NCBI GenBank assembly: GCA_023134165.1
Contig: JAGLUZ010000038.1
Location: forward strand, 1 to 33,350
Length of the DNA: 33,350 nucleotides
Reading direction: 5' to 3'
Source: Deltaproteobacteria bacterium
GTDB lineage: Bacteria; Desulfobacterota; GWC2-55-46; DRQE01
Shown here: piece by piece, positions 1 to 9,328 of the stretch
Numbering within the stretch: the stretch's first letter is position 1
Layout: every line of letters starts with the position of its first letter
The notes under the pieces: generated by a model
Told to the model about the DNA's origin: nothing
Seen by the model: only the letters and a program-made list of their open reading frames with translations
Database searches by the model: none
Program-made: the position numbers and the translations under genes

Positions 1-521
1 ATGGCTATCATTACCCTTTGCCTTTGCCCGCCAGAGAGGCTGTGCGGGTAGTCATCAAATATTTTCTCTGGCAGTGGAAGACGCACTCGGTTAAGCATCT
101 CTATTGCAATGGTCTTTGCATTTGCGTAGTTCTTGGATTGATGCAGTATAATTGCCTCTGTTATTTGATCCCCAATTGTTAGGACAGGGTTAAGTGCTGT
201 CATTGGTTCTTGAAATATCATTGAGATCTTATTACCCCTAAGTCCTCTCTTTTCTCGCTCAGTTAAAGGGATAATGTCTTGACCTTGAAGCAGTATTTCT
301 CCGCCAGCGTTACGCCCCTGAGGCTCTGGGATGAGTTGGATAATAGAGAGTGCTGTGACTGACTTTCCGCATCCACTCTCGCCAACAAGTGCAAAGGTCT
401 CGCCCTTCATTATTTTAAAGGAAATACCATTTACCGCTTTGGCCGTACCTTCCGGGGTATCAAAGTAAGTACGTAAGTCCTTGACCTCTAAGATTAGACT
501 CTCTGTCTTTGTACTTGCCAT
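1..521 (-). CDS. Oligopeptide/dipeptide ABC transporter ATP-binding protein (OppD/DppD-like), C-terminus cut by window edge
   Basis: Manual minus-strand translation from ATG at 521: MASTKTESLILEVKDLRTYFDTPEGTAKAVNGISFKIMKGETFALVGESGCGKSVTALSIIQLIPEP...ISMIFQEPMTALNP...YPHSLSGGQRQRVMIAM; Walker A GESGCGKS and signature LSGGQ are present. Not in the ORF track because it runs off the edge. Confidence 0.95.
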   Translation of the reverse strand, partial: MASTKTESLILEVKDLRTYFDTPEGTAKAVNGISFKIMKGETFALVGESGCGKSVTALSIIQLIPEPQGRNAGGEILLQGQDIIPLTEREKRGLRGNKISMIFQEPMTALNPVLTIGDQITEAIILHQSKNYANAKTIAIEMLNRVRLPLPEKIFDDYPHSLSGGQRQRVMIA

Positions 522-522
522 A

Positions 523-1701
523 TTATTTGCCCCCCTTGCGAAGCCTTGGATCAAGAGCGTCTCTTATAGCATCAGCAAAGATATTTGCTGGCAAGACGAG
601 TGCAAACATAAATACAAAAGCCGCTACTAGATTCCACCAAACAACGGGTTCTCTTGAGAGTTCAAGTCTGGCTGTGTTAATCATATTGCCCCAGCTACCG
701 GTCTCAGGGCCAACACCTATACCAAGGTAGCTAAGAACAGCCTCAGCAAGGACAAGGTCACTAAAGAGGAGGACAAAGGTAATGAGTGCAAGATGTAGTA
801 TGTTTGGAACGATATGACGATAAGCAATTATAAGTTTTGGTACGCCAAAGGCCCTAGCCGCTTGTACGTACTCAAGCTCACGGAGTTTTAGGGTCTCACC
901 GCGGATGAGCCTACATAGCCCAGTCCATGAGGTTATGCCAAGGATTAGACAGAGCCAAAAGAGCCTGTCATTTGGGACAAAGAATCCGTAAATGAGGTCT
1001 TTGTCGGTGATGAGTCCGCCTTGATAACCCTCAGTACCAAAGATGAGCATAAATGCAACGATTAGGAGTACGCCTGGAATCGAAGAAAGTGTGGTGTAAA
1101 TATACTGGATGAGATCATCGACTCGTCCGCCAAAAAAACCAGCCATAACACCAAAGAATATTGCAAAGGGAATCATTATTATGGTCGCACCCGTGCCGAT
1201 AACAATTCCTGTGCGGATGCCCTTTACGGCGGCAAAGAAGACGTCACCACCAACCTTGTCTGTTCCAAAGAGGTGCGTGCTTGGGTACTTAAGCGGGGGA
1301 TAATCACGAACCCTAGTGCCGCCCTCAAGCTCAATTGTTTCTTTTGTGAACTGCAAAGTTGCAAGCGGAGCAGAGAAACTTTTCTCTGTATTACTGCGAA
1401 GCCCACTGAGCGTTCTATCAAGGAGGCTTAGTGCCTTTGGACTATAGAGTTTTTTTCCAGCCTCACTAATGGTGTCGTTACCATCTGGGTCTTTAATGGA
1501 ATCACGCCAGCGAATACTATCGGCTGTAGCAACGGAGAGGTAAAGGGCAAGGAGAAAAATTGAGACAAGTGTTAGGGGGCGTCTCTTTAGCTCCTTCCAA
1601 ATAGTAGAGACGTAGTTATCCCCATACGCCTTGAACGCAATGTAGAGGACGCACGCCACAATAAAGAAGACCACCAAATCTGTTGCAAGGATGACCGGCA
1701 T
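523..1701 (-). CDS. Peptide ABC transporter permease (OppC/DppC/YejE-like)
   Basis: BPD_transp_1-type EAA region (YVQAARAFGVPKLIIAYRHIVPNILHLAL) and C-terminal DALDPRLRKG; adjacent to ATPase, second permease and SBP. Confidence 0.93.
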   Translation of the reverse strand: MPVILATDLVVFFIVACVLYIAFKAYGDNYVSTIWKELKRRPLTLVSIFLLALYLSVATADSIRWRDSIKDPDGNDTISEAGKKLYSPKALSLLDRTLSGLRSNTEKSFSAPLATLQFTKETIELEGGTRVRDYPPLKYPSTHLFGTDKVGGDVFFAAVKGIRTGIVIGTGATIIMIPFAIFFGVMAGFFGGRVDDLIQYIYTTLSSIPGVLLIVAFMLIFGTEGYQGGLITDKDLIYGFFVPNDRLFWLCLILGITSWTGLCRLIRGETLKLRELEYVQAARAFGVPKLIIAYRHIVPNILHLALITFVLLFSDLVLAEAVLSYLGIGVGPETGSWGNMINTARLELSREPVVWWNLVAAFVFMFALVLPANIFADAIRDALDPRLRKGGK

Positions 1702-1739
1702 TTTTTCTAATCTAACTCCTTTTACGTAAGTACAATTTT

Positions 1740-2720
1740 CTATTCAAGTCTAATCCTTGGGTCAACCAAAGTGTAGCTAATGTCAGTTAGTATAAGTCCT
1801 AGGACATAGAGGAGTGCGCCTAAGTAGACCATGCTCCTGACTATGGCAAAGTCTTGAGAGTTTATAGCGTCTATGGTGAAACTGCCAAGCCCTGGGATTG
1901 CAAAGAAATTTTCAATTAGGAGGCTACCCATAAATAGGAGCGGAAGTACGGCAACAATATTTGTGAGTATTGGGATTAGTGCATTTCTTAGTCCGTGTTT
2001 AAATAATACTTTTCCCTCTGAGAGTCCCTTTGCGCGAGCCGTTCGGATGTAGTCCTTATTAATCTCCTCTAAAAATACGGTTCTGTAAAAACGGACACTC
2101 CCACCAATTGAGCTTAGTACACCGATAATCACTGGGAGGATTAGGAATTTCAGGGCACTCAAGCCCGTGTCAAAACCTGAGATTGGAAAGAGCCTAAGTG
2201 TCTTGCCAAAAAAGTACTGACTCCCGATGATGTAGAATAGGGTGGAGACAGACATCATCACAACGCAGATGAGAATGCCCCATGAGTCAATATAGGTTCC
2301 CCTAAAGTAGGCAATAATCATAGAGAGAAAGATATTTACTGTTACTGCTATTAGAAAAGTAGGGATTGCGATTGCAAGGCTTGGCCACATACGTTTTTTA
2401 ATCTCTTCACCTATATCAAGGTTATTCCTATCGGATTTACCAAAGTCTAGCCAAAGGAGGGGGAGCGATTTTTGGACAAAAATAGTTTGTGTGAGAATCC
2501 CTGCCCCGCCTTCTTTTGTATTTATGAAAAGCGGAAGATTATAGCCGTGTTCACTTTTCCAATTTTCCATGGCCGCAGGTGTTAGCCTTTTTTCACCGAG
2601 CATCATACGAGCCATGTCATCTGGCGTATTGACGTAGAAAAACAAAAGTGCTGTTATGAGGTTTACTCCAATCAGGATTGGGATAGCATAGAGTATACGA
2701 CGGATAATATAATTTAGCAT
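1740..2720 (-). CDS. Peptide ABC transporter permease (OppB/DppB/YejB-like)
   Basis: N-terminal MLNYIIRRILYAIPILIGVNLITALLFF, EAA motif YIRTARAKGLSEGKVLFKHGLRNALIPI, C-terminal YTLVDPRIRLE. Confidence 0.93.
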   Translation of the reverse strand: MLNYIIRRILYAIPILIGVNLITALLFFYVNTPDDMARMMLGEKRLTPAAMENWKSEHGYNLPLFINTKEGGAGILTQTIFVQKSLPLLWLDFGKSDRNNLDIGEEIKKRMWPSLAIAIPTFLIAVTVNIFLSMIIAYFRGTYIDSWGILICVVMMSVSTLFYIIGSQYFFGKTLRLFPISGFDTGLSALKFLILPVIIGVLSSIGGSVRFYRTVFLEEINKDYIRTARAKGLSEGKVLFKHGLRNALIPILTNIVAVLPLLFMGSLLIENFFAIPGLGSFTIDAINSQDFAIVRSMVYLGALLYVLGLILTDISYTLVDPRIRLE

Positions 2721-2727
2721 AATTGTC

Positions 2728-4965
2728 TTAACCTTTTTTTGAGTACCCTAGTTTCTTCCAAATTCTAAATAGGGCTGGAAGAGATATAGCAATTAGAAGC
2801 ACAAAGAAAAGTAGAACGGGTATAAGGTTTGGCTTGTTCCATTCTTTCCGAGAGTTCTCCCTTAGTTCGCGGTCAATCTTTAGGTACTTCATGGTGTTAT
2901 TAGCCATGGTATTTGGCTTGATATTACCGACCCAGTTATGGATGAGTGCAAAGGATACGGGGTGATATCCCCATACCCAGGGTGAGTCCTTTCGTAGTAT
3001 CTTGGTTATATCCTCTACAATCTTTAACCGCTCAGGGCTGTTATTTATATTCTCCATTTTTTTAAATAAACGGTCAAACTCAGGGTTACTGTAGTTGGAA
3101 GCATTCTCCCCCTTAAAGTCTACCTTGCCGTTTGGGCCGTGTAGGAGGAATAAAAAATTTTCTGGATCTGGGTAGTCGGCAAACCAGCCAAGAAAAAAGA
3201 ATTGAAAATTGCCTTTTTGGAGTTTTTCCTGATACCTGTTTCCGTCTGTGGTTCTGTTCTCAAGTTGGATGCCAAGGAGGGCAAAGCGTTTTATAAACCA
3301 GTTGATGGTTTGTTTTGAGCTTGCCCCTGTCCATGCATTATCAAATGTTATGATGAGAGGAGTGCCGTCTGGTTTTCTGCCACCGGGGAAGCCTGCTTCA
3401 CTTAAAAGTTCTTTTGCAAACTCTATGGATTTTCTAACAGGCTTTTTTCGTTCTACGTCCCAGTCATATATCAGCGGGTTTATGCCTTCTTTGCCGGTTT
3501 TGTGACCAAAAATTCCAGGAGGCAAAGGTCCCATAGCTGAGATTGCACGTCCGTTTGTAAATATCTCAATAAACTCTTCATAATCTAGGGCAATGGATAT
3601 GGCTTGCCTTAGTTTTTGTTTTTTCTCGGAGTATCCTCCGACCTCGCTGTCTTGCATATTAAAGCCCATGTAATAGGTGCTTGGCATAATTGAGGTTGAG
3701 AGACTTATGCCCTTCTCCTCCATTATTTTTGTTATCCGAGCACCTCCGCTTGCTGAGATAGTAACGGCTTGATCAAAACTATCAGAGGCAATGCCAGAGG
3801 TATCAAAGTAGCCTTGGAGGAATTTATTCCAGCGTGGGATTGCTTCTTTCTCGAGTTTAAAGACTATCTCATCAATTAGGGGAAGTGTTTTAAAGGCGTC
3901 ATCGAGTAGACCGTTTTTTTTGTCACTTGGTTCACCCTCGCTTGGGTATTTTTCTCCGTGAAAATTCTCATTCTTTTTTAGACGTATCTCCATATTTGGG
4001 TTAAATTTTTCAAACCTGTAGGGGCCAGTGCCAACAGGGAATCTGTTGAGGGTTATGTTCTTTGCCTGAAGTGGGCCTTGTTTGTAAAAAAGATTTGCTT
4101 CCTCTGGCATTGGGGAGAAAAAGGGCATTGCGAGCCAGTAGATAAACTGCGGGTATTTTTTCTTAAGAATTATCTTGAACTTATATTTATCAATCTTTAC
4201 CACCCCAGGTAGGGGGAACTTTTTATAGTCAATTATAATTGGGTTTTTCTTCTCATCAAGTGACTGATTATAAGTAAGGCCAGCATCTGCTTTACGTGTG
4301 GCTCTAATTTGAGCAAGTTTATTTTTTAAGGACTCGGCGTACTCGTCTAAGCCAAGTATGTAGTTCTCAAGCATGGGAAGAATTGGACAATGCAACTGGG
4401 GGTCAGCAAGACGCATTATCTGGTAAATGTAATCCTCTGCAATGAGTTCCCTTGTCCCAAATTTAGGAAAATCAGTTATCTCACTAATACCCTTAAGATC
4501 TTTCTCTGTAATATTTGTAAAGAGAGCCCTGCCGTCAGCATCCTTTGCAAATGCTGGGTGATTTTGATACATAATGCCTTCTTTTATGGAAATTTCATAG
4601 ACAGCTCGGTCAACCTTCTCTGGACTTACGTCATCTGGGAGAGTTTTTTTATCCTTATCAAAGTACGTAAGGGTTGGCACACTTTTAGCTGTAAGAGGGA
4701 CAAGCTCGTAGGGACGTTTTAGGTAGTGGTACTGAATAAGAGGTTCATATATTTGAGCTAGGATGTCAAACTCGTCAGAGTAGTAAGACCTGGCTGGATC
4801 AAGGTGTTTTGGAGCCTCGCTAAAGGTTTTATAGAAGATATTTTTATTACTCTCAGAGCTTCTGTAGGGGTTGTTTGGGACGCACCCCCCAATGGTAGAA
4901 GAGAGAAGAAGGAGACACAGAGAGGTGAAAAAAAGTATACGTTTTATGAGAAGGTTATTGTTCAT
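2728..4965 (-). CDS. Extracellular solute-binding protein family 5 (peptide-binding lipoprotein) with extra C-terminal TM helix
   Basis: Lipobox-like SSTIGGC near the N-terminus; SBP_bac_5 features (AVYEISIKEGIMYQNHPAF, FPVGTGPYRFEKFNPN, LRQAISIALDYEEFIEIF); C-terminal hydrophobic helix LIPVLLFFVLLIAISLPALF plus basic tail. Confidence 0.93.
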   Translation of the reverse strand: MNNNLLIKRILFFTSLCLLLLSSTIGGCVPNNPYRSSESNKNIFYKTFSEAPKHLDPARSYYSDEFDILAQIYEPLIQYHYLKRPYELVPLTAKSVPTLTYFDKDKKTLPDDVSPEKVDRAVYEISIKEGIMYQNHPAFAKDADGRALFTNITEKDLKGISEITDFPKFGTRELIAEDYIYQIMRLADPQLHCPILPMLENYILGLDEYAESLKNKLAQIRATRKADAGLTYNQSLDEKKNPIIIDYKKFPLPGVVKIDKYKFKIILKKKYPQFIYWLAMPFFSPMPEEANLFYKQGPLQAKNITLNRFPVGTGPYRFEKFNPNMEIRLKKNENFHGEKYPSEGEPSDKKNGLLDDAFKTLPLIDEIVFKLEKEAIPRWNKFLQGYFDTSGIASDSFDQAVTISASGGARITKIMEEKGISLSTSIMPSTYYMGFNMQDSEVGGYSEKKQKLRQAISIALDYEEFIEIFTNGRAISAMGPLPPGIFGHKTGKEGINPLIYDWDVERKKPVRKSIEFAKELLSEAGFPGGRKPDGTPLIITFDNAWTGASSKQTINWFIKRFALLGIQLENRTTDGNRYQEKLQKGNFQFFFLGWFADYPDPENFLFLLHGPNGKVDFKGENASNYSNPEFDRLFKKMENINNSPERLKIVEDITKILRKDSPWVWGYHPVSFALIHNWVGNIKPNTMANNTMKYLKIDRELRENSRKEWNKPNLIPVLLFFVLLIAISLPALFRIWKKLGYSKKG

Positions 4966-5036
4966 TAAGGCTTAAGCCTCGATTTATAAATTTTAAGAAA
5001 ACTATAAAAGTAAATAAGAATCGAAATTGAGGTTCT

Positions 5037-5066
5037 AAAATAGCATAGGGCAAAGGCCGTGGTCAA
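5037..5066 (-). promoter_or_regulatory. Candidate sigma70 promoter of the peptide ABC operon
   Basis: Minus strand TTGACC (5061-5066), 18-nt spacer, TATTTT (5037-5042) preceded by TGC (extended -10). Confidence 0.55.
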
Positions 5067-5195
5067 GCTCTTAAGGAAAAAGTAGTATTGCTTAGTAAGG
5101 GTAAAAATAAATAAAAAATGATAGAAAAATCAGCATAATTGGTGTATAAATATAGAGGTAAAAGAGACTTTGTTTTTATGTAAGGAGGCTAAAGG

Positions 5196-5729
5196 ATGCT
5201 CGTATTTTTATCTTTTTTGAAGTTTACTCACTTGCTATCTCTACTACTCTGGGTCGGAAGTATCTTCTTTTTTAGTTTCATTGCTGCACCCATTATCTTT
5301 AAAGCACTTCCTCGAGAGAAGGCCGGTGATCTAATCGGTCAAATATTCCCCAAATACTGGATACTTGGTTACCTCTTAAGCCTGCTTGCACTCTTTAGTC
5401 TTATTGGAACCTTCCTAATTGAACGTAGCTCTTCATTTGCGAGTAGCCTTCCTTCTTATTTGCAAGGACACCTTGATATTGATTATCCCTTCCCACTTAC
5501 GCGTTTTATAATTATTCTACTCATGGTTTTCATTGCCTATTACTCTGGTTTAGTAATAGGTAAGAAGGCCGTTAAGATTAAGGCTTTAATCAGGGCAGAA
5601 GATAATGCAAAGAAAAAAGAAGCACTAAGGGGTACCTTTAAAAAAATACACGCCGTGAGTGCTATACTTAATATGAGTCTTTTTTTTCTTGGTCTCGTTT
5701 TGGTACATTTTACAGCACTTAAATTGTAG
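5196..5729 (+). CDS. DUF4149/CopD-like four-TM membrane protein
   Basis: SD AAGGAGG just upstream; LLWVGSIFFFSFIAAPIIFKALPREKAGDLIGQIFPKYWILGYLLSL resembles the DUF4149 family. Confidence 0.75.
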   Translation: MLVFLSFLKFTHLLSLLLWVGSIFFFSFIAAPIIFKALPREKAGDLIGQIFPKYWILGYLLSLLALFSLIGTFLIERSSSFASSLPSYLQGHLDIDYPFPLTRFIIILLMVFIAYYSGLVIGKKAVKIKALIRAEDNAKKKEALRGTFKKIHAVSAILNMSLFFLGLVLVHFTALKL

Positions 5730-5761
5730 AAATTTAAAAAAAAGAGAGCTTGGAGGTTACC

Positions 5762-5965
5762 ATGGAGAGAACATACAAAAAGATTGAGCTGGTTGGAATT
5801 TCAAATAAAAACTATGAGGACGCAATTCAAAATGCCATATCCAAGGCTGCTAAGACCTTGAAGGGTATCTCGTGGTTTGATGTAATTGAGCAACACGGCA
5901 AAGTAGTGGACGATCAAATTGCCGAGTATCAGGTAGTTATTAAGGTTGCCTTTAAGCTTGACTAA
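5762..5965 (+). CDS. Dodecin (flavin-binding small protein)
   Basis: MERTYKKIELVGISNKNYEDAIQNAISKAAKTLKGISWFDVIEQHGKVVDDQIAEYQVVIKVAFKLD is a classic dodecin; ATG at 5762 has SD GGAGG, so the listed TTG start at 5750 is unlikely. Confidence 0.95.
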   Translation: MERTYKKIELVGISNKNYEDAIQNAISKAAKTLKGISWFDVIEQHGKVVDDQIAEYQVVIKVAFKLD

Positions 5966-6011
5966 TTGCTAATAAAGGACGATTACTAAAACAGGCAACG
6001 GGGGGAGTTCC

Positions 6012-7241
6012 ATGAAAAAAATCCGTATTGTTTTAATTATTTTACTCGTCTTTGGTTTTTATCTTTCTTCATCAATACCGGCCTTTTCAGAGAGTCTTGG
6101 AGACTTAAGCGAAAAGCTAATTGCCCTAGAAGAACGCATTAAAGAGCTTGAGGGTAAAGAGCATTCAATGCCAGTTGGTGCTGACCACATGGCTGAGCTT
6201 AAGAACCAGTTTGGTGATAACCTCGGTGCTTTTGCTGATATAAATTTCAGGACAGATTCCAGAGAATACGGCGAGAGTACCTTTACCATTGGCGCAATTG
6301 GGCTCTACACCTCAGGAAGCTACAAAGACCGCCTTAACTTTATCTTTGAGATGGTAATTGTTGCTCATAACAGCAAGACTAGCGTTAGCCTAGAGCGGGT
6401 TTGGACTGGGTACACATTTAATGACGCACTGATTGTTAGAGCTGGGCGTTTTCACATTGCCCTTGGTCACTGGAATAAGACCTACCACCACGGAAAACTC
6501 CTTTACTATACAATTGAGAGACCCTTTTTCTTGAAGTTTGAGGAAACAAAGGGCGTTATCCCAGTCCACATTGTTGGTCTTGAGCTAACTGGCTCTGCCA
6601 AGGTTGGAGCCGCTAAATTAAAGTACTGGTTAGAGGTTGGTAACGGGCCAGGGATAAAGGCAGATCGCCACTCTGGAAGTGTTTTTCATAAACTTACCCC
6701 TACAAATATGTTCGATACCAATGATTCAAAACAAGTGGCTGGAAGGCTTTGTCTTGATTTTAAAGGCGTTAAGCTTGGTATCTTTGGTACAAAATTTTAC
6801 GTAGATTTTTTTGATGACACACTTCCCGCTGCTTCGCCTTTCTCGCCTCCGATTGTAGTCGACCACCAACAATTTATCTACGGGGCTGATCTGTATTTTA
6901 AGGAGAAAAAACTGGAGGTAATATCAGAGTACTTTCGCTTTGATAATAAAGACGAGGACGGAGAGGCCTACTACACTCAGCTTGCTTATTTAGCTGGCAA
7001 GCTTACCCCTTTTCTTAGGTACGAGAGGCTTCGTTCTCACACCGTAACGCAAGACAAGGATATGTATCTCACACTCCTAAGCGGCGGTGCAAATAGACTA
7101 CAGTACATCGGCGGCTTTAAGTATGACCTTGATTACTTGCGTTCAGGATTAAAGGTTCAGTACCGCTTTGATAAAATGGATATTAATGGTGAACCAGATT
7201 ATAAAAAGGTCTTAGAACTTCAGTGGGCATTCCACTTTTAA
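6012..7241 (+). CDS. Secreted porin-like outer-membrane beta-barrel with N-terminal coiled-coil
   Basis: Signal peptide, short coiled-coil LSEKLIALEERIKELEGKEH, alternating beta pattern, terminal aromatic residue (LQWAFHF). Confidence 0.75.
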   Translation: MKKIRIVLIILLVFGFYLSSSIPAFSESLGDLSEKLIALEERIKELEGKEHSMPVGADHMAELKNQFGDNLGAFADINFRTDSREYGESTFTIGAIGLYTSGSYKDRLNFIFEMVIVAHNSKTSVSLERVWTGYTFNDALIVRAGRFHIALGHWNKTYHHGKLLYYTIERPFFLKFEETKGVIPVHIVGLELTGSAKVGAAKLKYWLEVGNGPGIKADRHSGSVFHKLTPTNMFDTNDSKQVAGRLCLDFKGVKLGIFGTKFYVDFFDDTLPAASPFSPPIVVDHQQFIYGADLYFKEKKLEVISEYFRFDNKDEDGEAYYTQLAYLAGKLTPFLRYERLRSHTVTQDKDMYLTLLSGGANRLQYIGGFKYDLDYLRSGLKVQYRFDKMDINGEPDYKKVLELQWAFHF

Positions 7242-7275
7242 AATTGCTGGTGACGAAGCCGCAAACTAGGAGGTA

Positions 7276-7701
7276 GTGATGAGGCTACTACTTACATTTA
7301 TTTTTCTATTTATCCTTACGTTTCCGGCTTTTGCCGAGGACTTTGTGATCGTTGCAAATCGCGAAGGCCCTCTAAAGACTGCCGAGGTTGGGATGGTAAA
7401 GGATATTTATCTAGGCGAGATACGTTTTGTAAATAACGTAAAGCTTAAGCCTATTAACCTAACAGAGGGGGAAGTTAAAAATGACTTCCTTCTAACAGTC
7501 GTTGGGGTTAGTGCCAAGGAGTATAAACTTCACTGGATTAAGAAAGTTTTTCAAGAAGGTTTAACGCTTCCAAGGTTTCTTCGAAGCGTGGATGAGGTTC
7601 TTGCTCACGTAAGGAGTGAAAAAGGTGCACTTGCCTATATTCCAATGTCTGAGGTATCAAAGATAAAGAAGGATGGTCAGGTGGTGATTCTTCAGAGATG
7701 A
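7276..7701 (+). CDS. Small periplasmic PBP-like protein (phosphate ABC substrate-binding-like fold)
   Basis: Signal peptide, then EDFVIVANREGPLKTAEVGMVKDIYLGEIRFVNNVKLKPINLTEG...HWIKKVFQEG...GALAYIPMSEV resembles the PstS-like small-protein group. Confidence 0.75.
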   Translation: MMRLLLTFIFLFILTFPAFAEDFVIVANREGPLKTAEVGMVKDIYLGEIRFVNNVKLKPINLTEGEVKNDFLLTVVGVSAKEYKLHWIKKVFQEGLTLPRFLRSVDEVLAHVRSEKGALAYIPMSEVSKIKKDGQVVILQR

Positions 7702-9302
7702 GAATAGGGATACATAAGAAGCTTGTTTTTTCATTCCTAGTGGGGACGTTCTTTGCAACGGTCTTTATTATTTGGGCACTCGTCACCATCGAAGGCATGC
7801 TCACGACTATGAATAAAATGGATTCCCTCACACTTCGGGTTGAGAAGACGGCCTCACTTAATTTTCAAATCCAGGGAATGTTAAAGACCACGAGCGATTA
7901 CCTTGTCTCAGGGGATATAGGAAAAAGAGATGATCTTGATTTGCTCGTAACTGAGATGGCAGACCTTCTAAATATTTTGGAGAACGAGGAAGGAGGTAAA
8001 AAATGGGAGGAGGCCTGGGCAAAGGTCAGGACGCAGGTCACAACCCTAAGCGTTATGGCAACAGACGTTGTCTATATTGATAACCCAGTTGGCAATTCTG
8101 AGGCTACTGGCAAGACCGAGGAGATAAGTAGATTTGCTCAATTAATGAGTGCTGGGCTCGAAGAGTTTACAAGAGTTACCTCTGAGGAAAGACTACTCAT
8201 GGCTGGTTTTGCCTCAAAAAGCGGTGGCCGAACAAGAACCGTGCTATATACCTTCCCTGTTGTTGGTTTTATTCTTCTAATCTTCCTCTATATCTCAATT
8301 GGTCGTTTTATTACGAGACCTATAATGAAGTTATCCGAGGGTGCTGAGATTTTAAGTAAGGGTGAGTTCTCGCACCACGTCAGTGTCAATACAAATGATG
8401 AGCTCTCTGACCTTGCGAGTGGTTTTAATAATATGGCCGACGTTCTAAAGACCAGAGAGGCGAAGTTAACCTCCCTAATAAAGGTCGCAGATAAAATTAA
8501 TCGTGAGCTTCTTTCTGCGAGCCAACACAAGTCAGCTTTTTTATCAAATATCAGCCACGAGCTAAAGACACCGCTAACTCACATTTTGGGGTTTTCTGAG
8601 CTCTTAAAACTTGAGGTTGCAGGGAAGCTCCCTAAATCTGGGCAGACTTATATTGATAGTATCTGCAGTAGTGGAAATGATTTACTAAAACTCATAAATG
8701 ATCTTTTAGAGGTAACGAGAGGCACACCTGGTGGCCTTGCCCCTGATATTGATGAGGTGAACATACCAAGACTTATCGCAGAGATAGTTGGAGCGTTTAA
8801 TGTTATAGCAACAGATAAGGGGGTAACCCTGGAGGTGGATCTTGAGGAGGAGATAACTCACGTCCGTTTGGACGGTGAACTCTTTAAAGAGATGATATCA
8901 AATCTCCTTGATAATGCACTCAAATTTACTCCAAGAGGTGGCAAGGCAGAGCTCTTAATATCTTTTGGCTTTAATAAGAATGTGCGTGTCTTAAAGGTCA
9001 TTGTAAGGGACACTGGTATTGGGATTGACCCAGAGCGGATAGATACAATTTTTGATCCGTTTGAGGTTGGAGAGAAAACACTTAAAAGGGATTACGGTGG
9101 CATGGGAGCTGGCCTTGCTTTGACAAAAAGATTTGTAGAATTTCACGGCGGATTAATACACGTTGATAGCACGCTTGGCAAGGGTTCAACCTTCGAGTTT
9201 TTTATCCCACTCGGTGAGACCGATATTGAAGAGGCCAAGCCTAAGTTAGTCCCAGAGTTGGCCTCTTCAGTTTCTAAAGGTAATTTAAATAAAACATCTT
9301 AG
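7698..9302 (+). CDS. Membrane sensor histidine kinase (periplasmic sensor, HAMP, HisKA, HATPase_c)
   Basis: Two TM segments, HAMP, H-box SHELKTPLTHILGFSELL, N-box NLLDNALKFTPRGG, G-boxes DTGIGIDP and GMGAGLAL; start overlaps the upstream stop (ATGA). Confidence 0.95.
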   Translation: MRIGIHKKLVFSFLVGTFFATVFIIWALVTIEGMLTTMNKMDSLTLRVEKTASLNFQIQGMLKTTSDYLVSGDIGKRDDLDLLVTEMADLLNILENEEGGKKWEEAWAKVRTQVTTLSVMATDVVYIDNPVGNSEATGKTEEISRFAQLMSAGLEEFTRVTSEERLLMAGFASKSGGRTRTVLYTFPVVGFILLIFLYISIGRFITRPIMKLSEGAEILSKGEFSHHVSVNTNDELSDLASGFNNMADVLKTREAKLTSLIKVADKINRELLSASQHKSAFLSNISHELKTPLTHILGFSELLKLEVAGKLPKSGQTYIDSICSSGNDLLKLINDLLEVTRGTPGGLAPDIDEVNIPRLIAEIVGAFNVIATDKGVTLEVDLEEEITHVRLDGELFKEMISNLLDNALKFTPRGGKAELLISFGFNKNVRVLKVIVRDTGIGIDPERIDTIFDPFEVGEKTLKRDYGGMGAGLALTKRFVEFHGGLIHVDSTLGKGSTFEFFIPLGETDIEEAKPKLVPELASSVSKGNLNKTS

Positions 9303-9328
9303 ATTTTTTGTACAAACTTGAAACCTTT

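Noticed and set aside
1224-1421. 65-aa minus-strand ORF
   Set aside because: Alternate frame inside the OppC-like permease gene; no family resemblance.
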